The notes under the pieces: generated by a model
Told to the model about the DNA's origin: nothing
The model's input: the letters and a program-made list of their open reading frames with translations, nothing else
Databases searched by the model: none
Assembly: GCF_015355625.1 (NCBI RefSeq)
Contig: NZ_JACLAF010000015.1
Coordinates: 61,156-125,155, forward strand
From: Tamlana sp. I1
Lineage (GTDB): Bacteria; Bacteroidota; Bacteroidia; Flavobacteriales; Flavobacteriaceae
Direction of reading: 5' to 3'
DNA length: 64,000 nucleotides
Position numbers and translations under genes: made by a program
Part shown: positions 9,719 to 18,021 of the stretch, piece after piece
Numbering within the stretch: position 1 is the stretch's first letter
Layout: each line of letters opens with the position of its first letter

Positions 9719-10018
9719 ATGACAGTAAATTTTCAGTATGTAGGCGTAGATGTAAGTGAAACACTTTCACAATTCACAAAAGAAAAACTAGAAAAACTAT
9801 TTAATAGATATGAATTTTTAATAAGTGCTGCCGTGCATTTTAAACAAGATGAAAAAGATCACGATTTAGGAAAAATATGTAATATAGAATTGAGTTTACC
9901 GGGACCAAGAATTTTTGCAACTTCTAACGAGCGTAATTTTGAAGTTTCGGTAAGAGAAACCATAAGCGATTTAGAGCGTCAACTTAAAAAAAGAAAAGAA
10001 GTTTTTAAAACGCATTAG
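9719..10018 (+). CDS. Ribosome hibernation-promoting factor (HPF/RaiA family, short form)
   Basis: A 99-residue short HPF/YfiA protein; such factors bind the small ribosomal subunit in stationary phase and stop translation. It shows the beta-alpha-beta layout (VNFQYVGVDVSETLSQFTKEK, then basic helices ending QLKKRKEVF) and lacks the long C-terminal dimerisation domain. I place the start at the ATG at 9719. An upstream in-frame TTG at 9713 would add only two residues. A partial promoter box (TACCTTGG) lies at about 9680. A clear terminator follows, so the gene is a single unit. Confidence 0.88.
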   Translation: MTVNFQYVGVDVSETLSQFTKEKLEKLFNRYEFLISAAVHFKQDEKDHDLGKICNIELSLPGPRIFATSNERNFEVSVRETISDLERQLKKRKEVFKTH

Positions 10019-10069
10019 AATTGACATAAGAATGACAGATGACGGATGACCGAAGTCTATTAATTTAAA

Positions 10070-10107
10070 AAGATGATTAAGACCTAGTTTTAATCATCTT
10101 TTTTTTG
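10070..10107 (+). terminator. Rho-independent terminator after the hibernation factor
   Basis: Perfect 11 bp stem AAGATGATTAA at 10070-10080 against 10090-10100, 9 base loop, followed by a T run. Confidence 0.88.
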
Positions 10108-10148
10108 TGTTTAAGAAGCGCATTGAACTGAAAACAGTAACTGCAGCT

Positions 10149-10183
10149 AAAAACCAAAAACCAAAAACCAAAAACCAAAAACC
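10149..10183. repeat. Five tandem AAAAACC heptamers
   Basis: Exactly five head-to-tail copies of AAAAACC end six bases before the rlmH stop codon. It is a short microsatellite, G-rich on the minus strand, in the space between two convergent genes. Copy number may vary between strains. Confidence 0.9.
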
Positions 10184-10189
10184 AATTTT

Positions 10190-10663
10190 TCACCTATGAT
10201 GATAAGGTTCATTCCTTAATATAGTGAAACCTCTATACAATTGTTCAATAAAAAATAAGCGAATCATTTGATGAGAAAAGGTCATTTTAGATAATGATAT
10301 TTTTCCATTAGCTTGTTTGTAAACGTCTTCCGAAAAACCATAAGGGCCACCAATAACAAAAACCAATTGCTTAATTCCAGAATTCATATGTTTTTGTAAG
10401 TAGTTTGAAAAGGCTACCGAGTCGTATTGTTTTCCGTTTTCATCTAACAAAATTAAGGCGTCTGTAGTATTTATCTTGCTCAAAATCAGCTCTCCCTCCT
10501 TTTTTTTCTGCTGTTCTTCACTTAAATTCTTCGAATTTTTAATATCTGGAATAATCTCTAAATTGAATTTAATGTAGAAGCCTAAGCGTTTAATATAATC
10601 GTTAATTAGTAACGTAAGTTGTTTATTATCAGTTTTGCCAATGGCAATAAGTCTAATAGTCAT
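10190..10663 (-). CDS. rlmH: 23S rRNA pseudouridine(1915) N3-methyltransferase RlmH
   Basis: A 157-residue RlmH (SPOUT family), which methylates pseudouridine 1915 of 23S rRNA in the assembled ribosome. The SAM-binding trefoil knot is visible as FVIGGPYGFSEDVY and the conserved C-terminus as LSKMTFSHQMIRLFFIEQLY followed by a terminal YHHR. Length matches the usual 155-160 residues. It converges with the hibernation factor and is divergent from nadC. Confidence 0.96.
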   Translation of the reverse strand: MTIRLIAIGKTDNKQLTLLINDYIKRLGFYIKFNLEIIPDIKNSKNLSEEQQKKKEGELILSKINTTDALILLDENGKQYDSVAFSNYLQKHMNSGIKQLVFVIGGPYGFSEDVYKQANGKISLSKMTFSHQMIRLFFIEQLYRGFTILRNEPYHHR

Positions 10664-10762
10664 ATGTCAGGATTACGGTTTGCTATTTATGAATAATGCA
10701 TTAAAATTAGAAAAAATTAAAAATTTCGTAAATGTAAAATTTAATTTAGTGAATCTATTTAT

Positions 10763-10770
10763 TATTTTTG
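10763..10770 (+). promoter_or_regulatory. -7 promoter box (TATTTTTG) for nadC
   Basis: Exact TAnnTTTG match 19 bases before the nadC ATG. No -33 TTG at the usual distance. Confidence 0.45.
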
Positions 10771-10789
10771 CTGCAAATATGAATTATTT

Positions 10790-11650
10790 ATGATTACACA
10801 AGAGCAGTTTGATTCGGAATTGAAAATGATTATTTCTAACGCGATTAGAGAAGACGTTGGAGACGGAGATCATAGCTCGTTAGCTTGTATTCCTGAAAAT
10901 GCACGCGGCAAAGCTAAACTTTTAGTTAAAGACAAAGGTATTATTGGCGGTGTTAATTTCGCAAAAAAGGTATTTGCTTACGTTGATAAAAATTTAAAAT
11001 TAGATGTACGTATTGAAGACGGTTCCGAGGTGACATACGGCGATGTCGTAATGTATATCGAAGGTTCTTCGCAATCTATTTTAAAAGCCGAGCGTACGGT
11101 ACTTAACGCCATGCAGCGTATGAGTGCCATTGCAACAAAAACTAGAATGTTTGTTGATTTATTAAAAGGAACTAAAACACGAATTTTAGATACCCGTAAA
11201 ACAACCCCAGGCATTCGTGTTTTAGAAAAGTGGGCTGTAAAAATTGGTGGTGGCGAAAATCATAGATTTGCATTGTATGATATGATTATGTTAAAAGATA
11301 ATCACATCGATTTTGCTGGTGGAATAACCAAAGCAATTGAAATGACTAAGGATTATTTAAACGAAACTGGTAAAGACTTGCTAATTATGGTTGAGGCTAG
11401 AAACCTAATTGAGGTTGAAGAAATTCTAGAAAACGATGGTGTTTACAGAATTTTACTTGATAATTTCGATTATGAGGATACCAGAAAAGCGGTTAAATTA
11501 ATAGGCGATAAATGCCTTACCGAATCCTCAGGAAATATAAACGAAACCACGATAAGACATTATGCAGAATGTGGTGTAAATTATATTTCGTCGGGCGCTT
11601 TAACGCATTCTGTTCATAATATGGATTTAAGCTTAAAAGCCATAAAATAA
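10790..11650 (+). CDS. nadC: Nicotinate-nucleotide pyrophosphorylase (carboxylating)
   Basis: A 286-residue quinolinate phosphoribosyltransferase that makes nicotinate mononucleotide from quinolinate and PRPP in NAD synthesis. Signatures include ERTVLNAMQRMSAIATKT, the active-site segment RILDTRKTTPGIRVLEKWAV, GGGENHRFALYDMIMLKDNH, and ESSGNINETTIRHYAECGV near the C-terminus. Length is normal. The gene faces away from rlmH, and a -7 promoter box precedes it. nadA and nadB are not in this window. Confidence 0.97.
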   Translation: MITQEQFDSELKMIISNAIREDVGDGDHSSLACIPENARGKAKLLVKDKGIIGGVNFAKKVFAYVDKNLKLDVRIEDGSEVTYGDVVMYIEGSSQSILKAERTVLNAMQRMSAIATKTRMFVDLLKGTKTRILDTRKTTPGIRVLEKWAVKIGGGENHRFALYDMIMLKDNHIDFAGGITKAIEMTKDYLNETGKDLLIMVEARNLIEVEEILENDGVYRILLDNFDYEDTRKAVKLIGDKCLTESSGNINETTIRHYAECGVNYISSGALTHSVHNMDLSLKAIK

Positions 11651-11720
11651 GACTTTCCCTCGGTCTTTTATTTAATGAATTTAATAGGTTTTAAGCCTTA
11701 AAAGCATTCTTTATTTTAAT

Positions 11721-11728
11721 AACTTTGC
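11721..11728 (+). promoter_or_regulatory. -7 promoter box (TAACTTTG) for the BrkB-family gene
   Basis: Exact match to TAnnTTTG, 28 bases before the ATG at 11757. No -33 TTG seen. Confidence 0.45.
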
Positions 11729-11756
11729 TATTCTAACCACGAAAAGCAAACTATTA

Positions 11757-12698
11757 ATGACCAAGCCCATTGAGGACAAACTTGAAAAAATACCCGTAAT
11801 TAATATTTTAGTACGGTTTTTTAAGCACATTAAACTTCCTGGCCTTGCAGGGTTTTCTTTATACGATTTATTAGAACTTTATATTACAGGTATTGTAAAA
11901 GGTGCAGTAACGACACGAGCTAGTGCTATTGCTTTTAGTTTTTTTACAGCAATTTTTCCGTTTTTATTATTTGTACTAATCATTATCCCTTACATACCTA
12001 TTGATGATTTTAAAATTGAATTCTTAGTCTTTTTAGAATCCTTTTTACCACCAAGTACTTCCGATTTTTTCTTTGAAAACATCTTTGATAATATTGAAAA
12101 ATCGCAGCAAGCCGGTTTATTATCGTCTGTGTTTATTTTATCAATTTTATTAATGGCAAACGGGGTTAACGCTGTGTTTACAGGTTTTGAAAGTTCGTAC
12201 CATGAACAAATCACACGTTCTGTATTTAGGCAATATTTATATGCTTTAGGTATTGCATTAATTTTATCTTTTTTATTAATCTTAACCATTGCGTTTCTAG
12301 GTTATTTTCAAATTTATGTGGTTCAGAATTTTATAGAAATGCTTCAAGATATCGGGTTTAGTTCCGAAGAAAAAGGGAAGTTTTGGACAAACATGGTCAA
12401 GTCGATGTTCTTTGTAATTATGGTGTATTTATCAACTGCAACACTTTATTATTTCGGAACAAAAGAAGGGAAGTATTCCCGTTTTTTATCGGTGGGCGCA
12501 TTATTTACTACTTTTTTAATCATTGTAACCTCATTTTTATTCGGAATTTATATCGAGAATTTTAGTCAATACAATAAATTATATGGTTCTATTGGTGCCC
12601 TTTTAATTTTACTACTGTATTTATGGTTAAATTCTAATATTATATTGCTGGGCTACGAGTTAAATGCATCTATTAATAAACTTCGAAAAACCTCTTAG
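11757..12698 (+). CDS. YihY/virulence factor BrkB family membrane protein
   Basis: A 313-residue inner membrane protein with about six hydrophobic segments (near residues 60-82, 120-140, 160-185, 215-235, 245-265 and 275-300). The family signature TTRASAIAFSFFTAIFPFLLF appears early, and the C-terminal LLLYLWLNSNIILLGYELNA is also typical. The family was once called ribonuclease BN by mistake; its function is not settled. priA begins three bases after its stop codon, so the two are almost certainly co-transcribed. Confidence 0.9.
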   Translation: MTKPIEDKLEKIPVINILVRFFKHIKLPGLAGFSLYDLLELYITGIVKGAVTTRASAIAFSFFTAIFPFLLFVLIIIPYIPIDDFKIEFLVFLESFLPPSTSDFFFENIFDNIEKSQQAGLLSSVFILSILLMANGVNAVFTGFESSYHEQITRSVFRQYLYALGIALILSFLLILTIAFLGYFQIYVVQNFIEMLQDIGFSSEEKGKFWTNMVKSMFFVIMVYLSTATLYYFGTKEGKYSRFLSVGALFTTFLIIVTSFLFGIYIENFSQYNKLYGSIGALLILLLYLWLNSNIILLGYELNASINKLRKTS

Positions 12699-12701
12699 TT
12701 T

Positions 12702-15176
12702 ATGCTGTATTTTATTGATGTTATTATTCCTATTCCACTTAAAAAATTATTTACCTATACGGTAACGGCTGCTGAAGCTGAATTTCTAAAGCCAGGCATG
12801 CGTGTAGCCGTTCCTTTTGGAAAATCTAAAATATATACAGGAGTTGTTTTTAGCATCCATAATGAAGCTCCGGTGGCTTATGAAGCTAAAGATATTCAGC
12901 AAATTTTAGATGAAAAACCCGTAGTAAACGATTTGCAGTTGAAGTTTTGGCAGTGGATTGCGAGTTACTACATGTGTACTTTAGGCGATGTGATGCGCGC
13001 TGCTTTACCAAACGCATTTATTTTAGAGAGTGAAACGGTTGTTACAAGAAATGCCATTAATAATATAGACGAGTCCATTTTAAAAGATGATGAGTTTTTA
13101 ATTTTTGAAGCTTTGCAACACCAGTCTTCACTTAAAATTCATGATATCACTAATATTCTGGGGAAAAAGAATATTTTACCTGTCATTAAAGGTTTGATTG
13201 AAAAGGAGGCGATTACCGTTGAAGAAGAGGTATATGAAAAGTATAAACCTAAATTGGTTCGCTATGTCAAGTTGCATACCAGTTATACAAGTGAAAGGGC
13301 CTTACATGAATTATTAGATGAGTTAAGCAGAGCTCCTAAACAAAGGGAAGTGGTTCTTACTTTGTTTTCTATTTCGGCGAAAACCAAAAAGCCTGTAAAG
13401 GTTTCAGATTTGGTTGAAGAAAGTGGCGCTTCGTCTTCAATAATAAAATCGTTAATTGATAAAGGTGTTCTTGAAGAGTATCATATACAAACCGATCGTG
13501 TGGAGTATTCAGGAGAAGATACCGAAGCTTCAAAACAATTAAACGACCATCAAGAAACTGCTTTAAAAGAGATACAATCTAGTTTTGAAAATCATAGTGT
13601 GACTTTATTACACGGGGTTACGTCTTCAGGAAAAACAGAGGTTTACGTAAAACTTATCGAGGCGGTTATAAACCAAGGTAAACAAGTGTTGTATTTGCTT
13701 CCAGAAATAGCTTTAACGACTCAGTTAATTACGAGGCTTCAGAATTATTTCGGAGAAAAAGTAGCTGTTTTTCATTCTAAATACTCTTCTCAAGAACGTG
13801 TTGAAGTTTGGAATCATGTGCTAAACAATTCCGCGCCTGCCTTGCCGTCAGGCAGGAAAGCGCAAATAATATTAGGCGCGCGTTCTTCTATATTTTTACC
13901 ATTTAATAACTTAGGATTGATTGTAGTTGATGAAGAACACGAGCAATCTTTTAAGCAATTCGACCCTGCACCGCGTTATCATGCCAGAGATGCAGCGGTT
14001 GTTTTGGCGCATTTACATGGAGCAAAAACACTATTGGGTTCTGCAACGCCAAGTTTAGAGAGTTACTATAACGCGAAGCAAAATAAATATGGTTTTGTTG
14101 AATTGTTATACCGTTACAACAATGTTTTAATGCCTGATATTGAGTTGGTAGATATTAAAGATAAGCTGAAAAAGAAGCGCATGAAAGGGCATTTTAGCGA
14201 TAGGCTTATCGAGGAAATGACCGAAACTTTAGCTGAAGGCCATCAAATCATCTTATTTCAAAACCGTCGCGGATTTTCACCAATTGTCGAGTGTAAAACC
14301 TGTGGGCATGCGCCGCAGTGTCCTAATTGCGATGTGAGTCTAACCTATCATCAATACAGAAATCAATTGCGTTGCCATTATTGTGGTTATAATTCGGCCA
14401 TGTTGCAAGATTGTTCGGCTTGTGGCGGACAGGATATTGACAGTAAAGGTTTTGGTACCGAGCAAATTGAAGAAGAAGTTAAAATACTTTTTCCAGATTA
14501 TAAGGTAGCGCGAATGGATTTAGATACCACACGTGGTAAATACGGTTACGAAAAAATTATAACAGCCCTAGAGCAGCAAGAAATTGATATTTTGGTTGGT
14601 ACGCAAATGCTAACTAAAGGTTTGGATTTTAGAAATGTGAAGTTAGTAGGTATTATGAATGCCGATAATATGCTGAATTTTCCAGATTTTAGAGCGCACG
14701 AACGTAGTTTTCAGCTTATGTTACAGGTTTCGGGTAGGGCAGGGCGTACCGAAGAGCGCGGGAAAGTGTTAATTCAAACCTATAATCCGTTTCATAATAT
14801 TTTGCAGCAGGTGTCTACAAATAACTATACCGAAATGTTTAAAGAACAGATGAACGAAAGGTATAATTTTAAATATCCACCTATATATAAACAGATTAAA
14901 ATTACATTAAAACACAAAGATTATAATCGTGTAGAAACGGCTTCTATTTGGTTTGCAAAATCGTTAAGGCAAGTGTTTGGCGATGCGGTTTTAGGGCCAG
15001 AAGCGCCACCGGTGGCTAGAATAAGAAACCAGTTTCATAAAAATATTTTAGTAAAAATCCCTAAAAAACAGTCGTTAGCAAAAACAAAAGAAGCTATCAT
15101 TAAAATTAATAATAGCTTTTTTAGTGTGAAAGATTTTAGATCGGTTAGGGTAGTTTTAAACGTCGATAATTTTTAG
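12702..15176 (+). CDS. priA: Primosomal protein N' (replication restart helicase)
   Basis: An 824-residue PriA, the 3'-to-5' helicase that reloads the replisome at stalled forks. It has the N-terminal 3' DNA-binding domain (FIDVIIPIPLKKLFTYTV), Walker A GVTSSGKTEVY near residues 303-313, the DEEH box in LIVVDEEHEQSF, the zinc-binding cysteines CKTCGHAPQCPNCDVSL and CHYCGYNSAMLQDCSACG, and helicase motifs such as ILVGTQMLTKGLDF and QVSGRAGRTEERG. Oddly, about nine extra residues (SAPALPSGR) sit near 377-386, between EVWNHVLNN and AQIILGARSS, encoded by a GC-rich palindrome. The frame stays open, so the protein is probably functional. Confidence 0.96.
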   Translation: MLYFIDVIIPIPLKKLFTYTVTAAEAEFLKPGMRVAVPFGKSKIYTGVVFSIHNEAPVAYEAKDIQQILDEKPVVNDLQLKFWQWIASYYMCTLGDVMRAALPNAFILESETVVTRNAINNIDESILKDDEFLIFEALQHQSSLKIHDITNILGKKNILPVIKGLIEKEAITVEEEVYEKYKPKLVRYVKLHTSYTSERALHELLDELSRAPKQREVVLTLFSISAKTKKPVKVSDLVEESGASSSIIKSLIDKGVLEEYHIQTDRVEYSGEDTEASKQLNDHQETALKEIQSSFENHSVTLLHGVTSSGKTEVYVKLIEAVINQGKQVLYLLPEIALTTQLITRLQNYFGEKVAVFHSKYSSQERVEVWNHVLNNSAPALPSGRKAQIILGARSSIFLPFNNLGLIVVDEEHEQSFKQFDPAPRYHARDAAVVLAHLHGAKTLLGSATPSLESYYNAKQNKYGFVELLYRYNNVLMPDIELVDIKDKLKKKRMKGHFSDRLIEEMTETLAEGHQIILFQNRRGFSPIVECKTCGHAPQCPNCDVSLTYHQYRNQLRCHYCGYNSAMLQDCSACGGQDIDSKGFGTEQIEEEVKILFPDYKVARMDLDTTRGKYGYEKIITALEQQEIDILVGTQMLTKGLDFRNVKLVGIMNADNMLNFPDFRAHERSFQLMLQVSGRAGRTEERGKVLIQTYNPFHNILQQVSTNNYTEMFKEQMNERYNFKYPPIYKQIKITLKHKDYNRVETASIWFAKSLRQVFGDAVLGPEAPPVARIRNQFHKNILVKIPKKQSLAKTKEAIIKINNSFFSVKDFRSVRVVLNVDNF
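13836..13856. repeat. GC-rich palindrome inserted in frame in priA
   Basis: Perfect 7 bp stem CCTGCCT / AGGCAGG (13836-13842 and 13850-13856) with a 7 base loop TGCCGTC. Its GC content stands out from the AT-rich gene. It encodes the core of the extra residues between two conserved helicase motifs. It looks like a REP-type palindromic element. Confidence 0.75.
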
Positions 15177-15192
15177 TTTAGTGTGGTGGTTA

Positions 15193-15888
15193 TTAAATAT
15201 TGTTTAAAGCGTCTACCAATTGGGTTTTCTTATTCCTGCTTAAAGGAATTTCATAAGCCCCAACTTCAACATTTTTACTGTTAAATCTGTCAATTTTATC
15301 TAAATTTACGATATACGATTTATGAATTCTTAAAAATTTACCTTCAGGTAATTCGGCTTCGAAAGATTTCATTGTGGATAATACAACCAAGCTGTTTTCT
15401 TCAGTTACAAGTTTTACATAATCACCAAGGGCTTCAATTCACTTAATGTCTTTAATGTAAACTTTACGTTTTTTAAGGTTGCTTTTAACAAAAATATGTT
15501 CACCATCTTCTTCGCTAAAGTCTTGAGTTAATCTGTGTTGTTCTAAGGCTTTGTCTACAGAAGTGTTAAAACGTTCTCTTGTAATGGGTTTGTGTAAGTA
15601 ATCGGTAGCATCATAATTGAAAGCTTTAAAAGCGTATTCAGTTTTACCGGTTACGAAAATAATTTGCGGTTTGTTGTTTAATACGTCTAGAAGTTCAAAT
15701 CCGTTTAGCACTGGCATTTCAATGTCTAAAAAAATTAAATCTACTTGATGCGTGTTTAAACCATTTTTTGTTTCTAAAGCGCTACTGTACTCCGCAATTA
15801 AGTTGAGAGATGGGTGGTTCTCGACTAACTTAACTATAGAGAGACGCTGAATGGCTGAATCGTCTACTACTACACAGTTTAAAGTCAT
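15193..15888 (-). pseudogene. LytTR response regulator interrupted by an in-frame TGA
   Basis: A receiver plus LytTR DNA-binding regulator. The receiver (codons 1-120) has the acidic pair VVVDD, the phosphoacceptor D55 in IFLDIEMPVLNGFELL and the conserved lysine in YLHKPI. The LytTR half continues in the same frame (FLRIHKSYIVNLDKI, YEIPLSRNKKTQLVDAL). Codon 150 (15439-15441) is TGA, within KDIK-stop-IEALGDYVKL. In the second LytTR regulator of this window (28329-29012) the aligned residue is aromatic (DILFIES), so the ancestral codon was probably TGG (Trp). No frameshift is seen on either side. As read, the product would be a 149-residue receiver without its DNA-binding domain. A recent mutation, a sequence error or readthrough are all possible. 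Confidence 0.9.
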
Positions 15889-16028
15889 AACATTCTATAT
15901 TATTTCGGTTAAGATATCGACAATAGTACAAAAAATTCGGCTAAAAACCAAAAAACGTCGGTAAAGCGCAAATTTTATTGAATTTACTAGTGCCTATTTG
16001 TTTGAGAGGGAAATTAGGTCTAATAATC

Positions 16029-16059
16029 TTGTGTAAGATATAAAAAATAATTACTTTTG
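16029..16059 (+). promoter_or_regulatory. Bacteroidota-type promoter for rpsF-rpsR-rplI
   Basis: TTG at 16029-16031, a 20 base spacer, then TACTTTTG at 16052-16059. Both boxes and the spacing match the Bacteroidota consensus (TTG, 19-21, TAnnTTTG). It leaves a leader of roughly 27 bases before the rpsF ATG. Confidence 0.85.
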
Positions 16060-16091
16060 CAGCCAATTTTTAACAATAAAATACGATTTTT

Positions 16092-16430
16092 ATGAATCAT
16101 TATGAAACTGTTTTCATCTTAAATCCCGTTTTATCTGAAGATCAGGTAAAGGAAACAGTAAAGAAATACGAAGACTTTCTTGTTTCTAACGGCGCTAAGA
16201 TGATAGCTAAAGAAGATTGGGGACTAAAAAAATTAGCTTACCCAATTCAAAACAAGAAAAGTGGTTTTTATCACTTATTTGAGTACACTGTACCAGGAGA
16301 AGTAATTGACGCTTTAGAAGTAGAGTTTAGGCGTGACGAGCGTTTTATGCGTTATTTAACAGTATCGTTAGATAAGCACGCGATTGCTTGGGCAGAAAGA
16401 AGAAGAGAGAAACTTAAACAAAAAGCTTAA
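16092..16430 (+). CDS. rpsF: 30S ribosomal protein S6
   Basis: A 112-residue S6, a small-subunit protein that binds with S18 to the central domain of 16S rRNA. It opens [18 protein letters not shown] and has the conserved [20 protein letters not shown], normal for the family. It is the first gene of the rpsF-rpsR-rplI operon, with a well-formed promoter 33 bases upstream; rpsR starts two bases after its stop codon. Confidence 0.97.
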   Translation: MNHYETVFILNPVLSEDQVKETVKKYEDFLVSNGAKMIAKEDWGLKKLAYPIQNKKSGFYHLFEYTVPGEVIDALEVEFRRDERFMRYLTVSLDKHAIAWAERRREKLKQKA

Positions 16431-16432
16431 TT

Positions 16433-16729
16433 ATGTCATCAATAGAACAACAATCAAAAGGAAAAAAAGACGGCGAAATTAGATATTTAACGCCTCTTAA
16501 TATTGAAACTAATAAGCAAAAGAAATATTGTCGTTTCAAAAAGTCTGGTATCAAGTATGTAGATTATAAAGATGCAGACTGGTTATTAAGATTTGTAAAT
16601 GAGCAAGGTAAAATTTTACCACGTCGTTTAACAGGAACATCATTAAAGTATCAAAGAAAAGTGTCTGTAGCTGTAAAAAGAGCACGTCACTTAGCTTTAA
16701 TGCCTTATGTAGCTGATTTATTAAAATAA
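16433..16729 (+). CDS. rpsR: 30S ribosomal protein S18
   Basis: A 98-residue S18, partner of S6 on the small subunit. The core [20 protein letters not shown] and the basic end [20 protein letters not shown] with [10 protein letters not shown] are diagnostic. An N-terminal tail of about 25 residues ([20 protein letters not shown]) precedes the core. It sits between rpsF and rplI, 12 bases before rplI. Confidence 0.97.
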   Translation: MSSIEQQSKGKKDGEIRYLTPLNIETNKQKKYCRFKKSGIKYVDYKDADWLLRFVNEQGKILPRRLTGTSLKYQRKVSVAVKRARHLALMPYVADLLK

Positions 16730-16741
16730 AATACGATAACA

Positions 16742-17185
16742 ATGGAACTTATATTAAAACAAGACGTTGAAAATTTAGGATTTAAAGACGATGTTGTAAC
16801 AGTTAAGAACGGTTATGGTAGAAACTTTTTAATTCCTCAAAAACAAGCGATTTTAGCAACAGCTTCTGCAAAAAAAGTATTAGCTGAAAACTTAAAGCAA
16901 CGCGCTTTTAAAGAAAAGAAAATAGTTGATGATGCTAATAAAGTTGCTGAAGCAATTAAAGCATTAGAAATTAAAATACCAGCTAAAGTTGGAGCAGGAG
17001 ACAAATTATTTGGTTCTGTAAACAACATCGATTTAGCTGAAGCTTTAGCAAAAGAAGGTCAAGAAATTGATAAAAAATTCATCACGCTTACAACAATTAA
17101 ACGATTAGGTAAATATACTGCCGTAATTCGTTTACACAGAGTTGTATCTGTAGATTTAGAATTTGAAGTTGTTGCCCAAACTTAA
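16742..17185 (+). CDS. rplI: 50S ribosomal protein L9
   Basis: A 147-residue L9. The N-terminal domain reads MELILKQDVENLGFKDD with the conserved VKNGYGRNFLIPQKQA; a long connecting helix (residues 40-75) and the C-terminal rRNA-binding domain (GDKLFGSVNNIDLAEAL) follow. Full length. It is the last gene of the operon, with a strong terminator about 20 bases beyond. Confidence 0.97.
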   Translation: MELILKQDVENLGFKDDVVTVKNGYGRNFLIPQKQAILATASAKKVLAENLKQRAFKEKKIVDDANKVAEAIKALEIKIPAKVGAGDKLFGSVNNIDLAEALAKEGQEIDKKFITLTTIKRLGKYTAVIRLHRVVSVDLEFEVVAQT

Positions 17186-17205
17186 TTAAAAGCTTTATAT
17201 CATAC

Positions 17206-17237
17206 AAAACCACTCAATTTTTTTGAGTGGTTTTTTT
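17206..17237 (+). terminator. Rho-independent terminator of the rpsF-rpsR-rplI operon
   Basis: Perfect 12 bp stem AAAACCACTCAA (17206-17217) against 17223-17234, 5 T loop, followed by further T. Confidence 0.92.
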
Positions 17238-17310
17238 ATGTTTTATAGTTTCATGTGTGAAACCCATTGGGTTTGGTCTCCATTTTTTAAGATAATAAGA
17301 GATATATTCT

Positions 17311-17347
17311 TAAATTTGCAGCGCTTAAAAACCCGGTTTTTTTAAGC
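17311..17347 (+). promoter_or_regulatory. -7 box (TAAATTTG) and leader hairpin before the DUF6495-like gene
   Basis: TAAATTTG at 17311-17318 matches the -7 consensus. Just downstream, 17323-17333 can pair with 17335-17347 (GCTTAAAAACC against GGTTTTTTTAAGC, two unpaired T). If the promoter is real the hairpin begins at the 5' end of the mRNA, about 60 bases before the ATG. Confidence 0.45.
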
Positions 17348-17407
17348 TGAAAACAGTTTATATACAGATAGTTTATTACTATAATTTCAAAATTGATTTT
17401 TATTTAA

Positions 17408-17878
17408 ATGAAATATTCAAGACTCACCAAAGAACAGTTTGAAGAATTACACCAAGAATTTATAAATTTCTTAGCAACTCAATCCATTACAGCTGATGAG
17501 TGGACAAATTTAAAAGCAAATAAACCCGATTTAGCCGAAATGGAATTAGACGTGTTTAGCGATTTAATTTGGGAAGGTGTATTAAATGCTGCTGAGTTTT
17601 TAGAGCATATTTCAGCACAACACATGTATTTGTTTAGGTTAGGGGAAACGAATATGCAAGCCATTGTATTGAATGTGAAAAACGAAGAAGTGGATATTAC
17701 TACAGCCGAAGGTTATAACTGGTTACGAGAAAACTTAATGGATGAAAGCGTAGAGTTTTTACAGGCCGATAAAGATTATACCGACGATAAAAATTTAGAT
17801 AAGTTTAAAATGATTGAACAAGGCGCTGTGATTACTAAAGGCGATTTGTTTAAGTATTTTGATAAAATAATTAACTAA
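17408..17878 (+). CDS. Conserved flavobacterial protein (DUF6495-like)
   Basis: A 156-residue acidic, soluble protein with no signal peptide. It begins MKYSRLTKEQFEELHQEFIN and is mostly helical at the N-terminus, with a motif WEGVLNAAEFLEHISAQHMYLF, then a short beta region. I recognise it as a conserved Flavobacteriia protein that matches the pattern of DUF6495; its function is not known. It lies between rplI and hisS on the plus strand with its own candidate promoter. A hairpin sits in its leader. Confidence 0.6.
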   Translation: MKYSRLTKEQFEELHQEFINFLATQSITADEWTNLKANKPDLAEMELDVFSDLIWEGVLNAAEFLEHISAQHMYLFRLGETNMQAIVLNVKNEEVDITTAEGYNWLRENLMDESVEFLQADKDYTDDKNLDKFKMIEQGAVITKGDLFKYFDKIIN

Positions 17879-18021
17879 TCATTCCTACAAAGGCAGAATT
17901 TGTTTCCAATTAAAACTATTATTTTTGTTCTTCCGCAACAGCAAAATAATTTTTAAAGTTTTGATGCGGCAAATTCTATTTTTTAATAATTAAAAAGATA
18001 CCTGTTTCCACAGACATTTAT

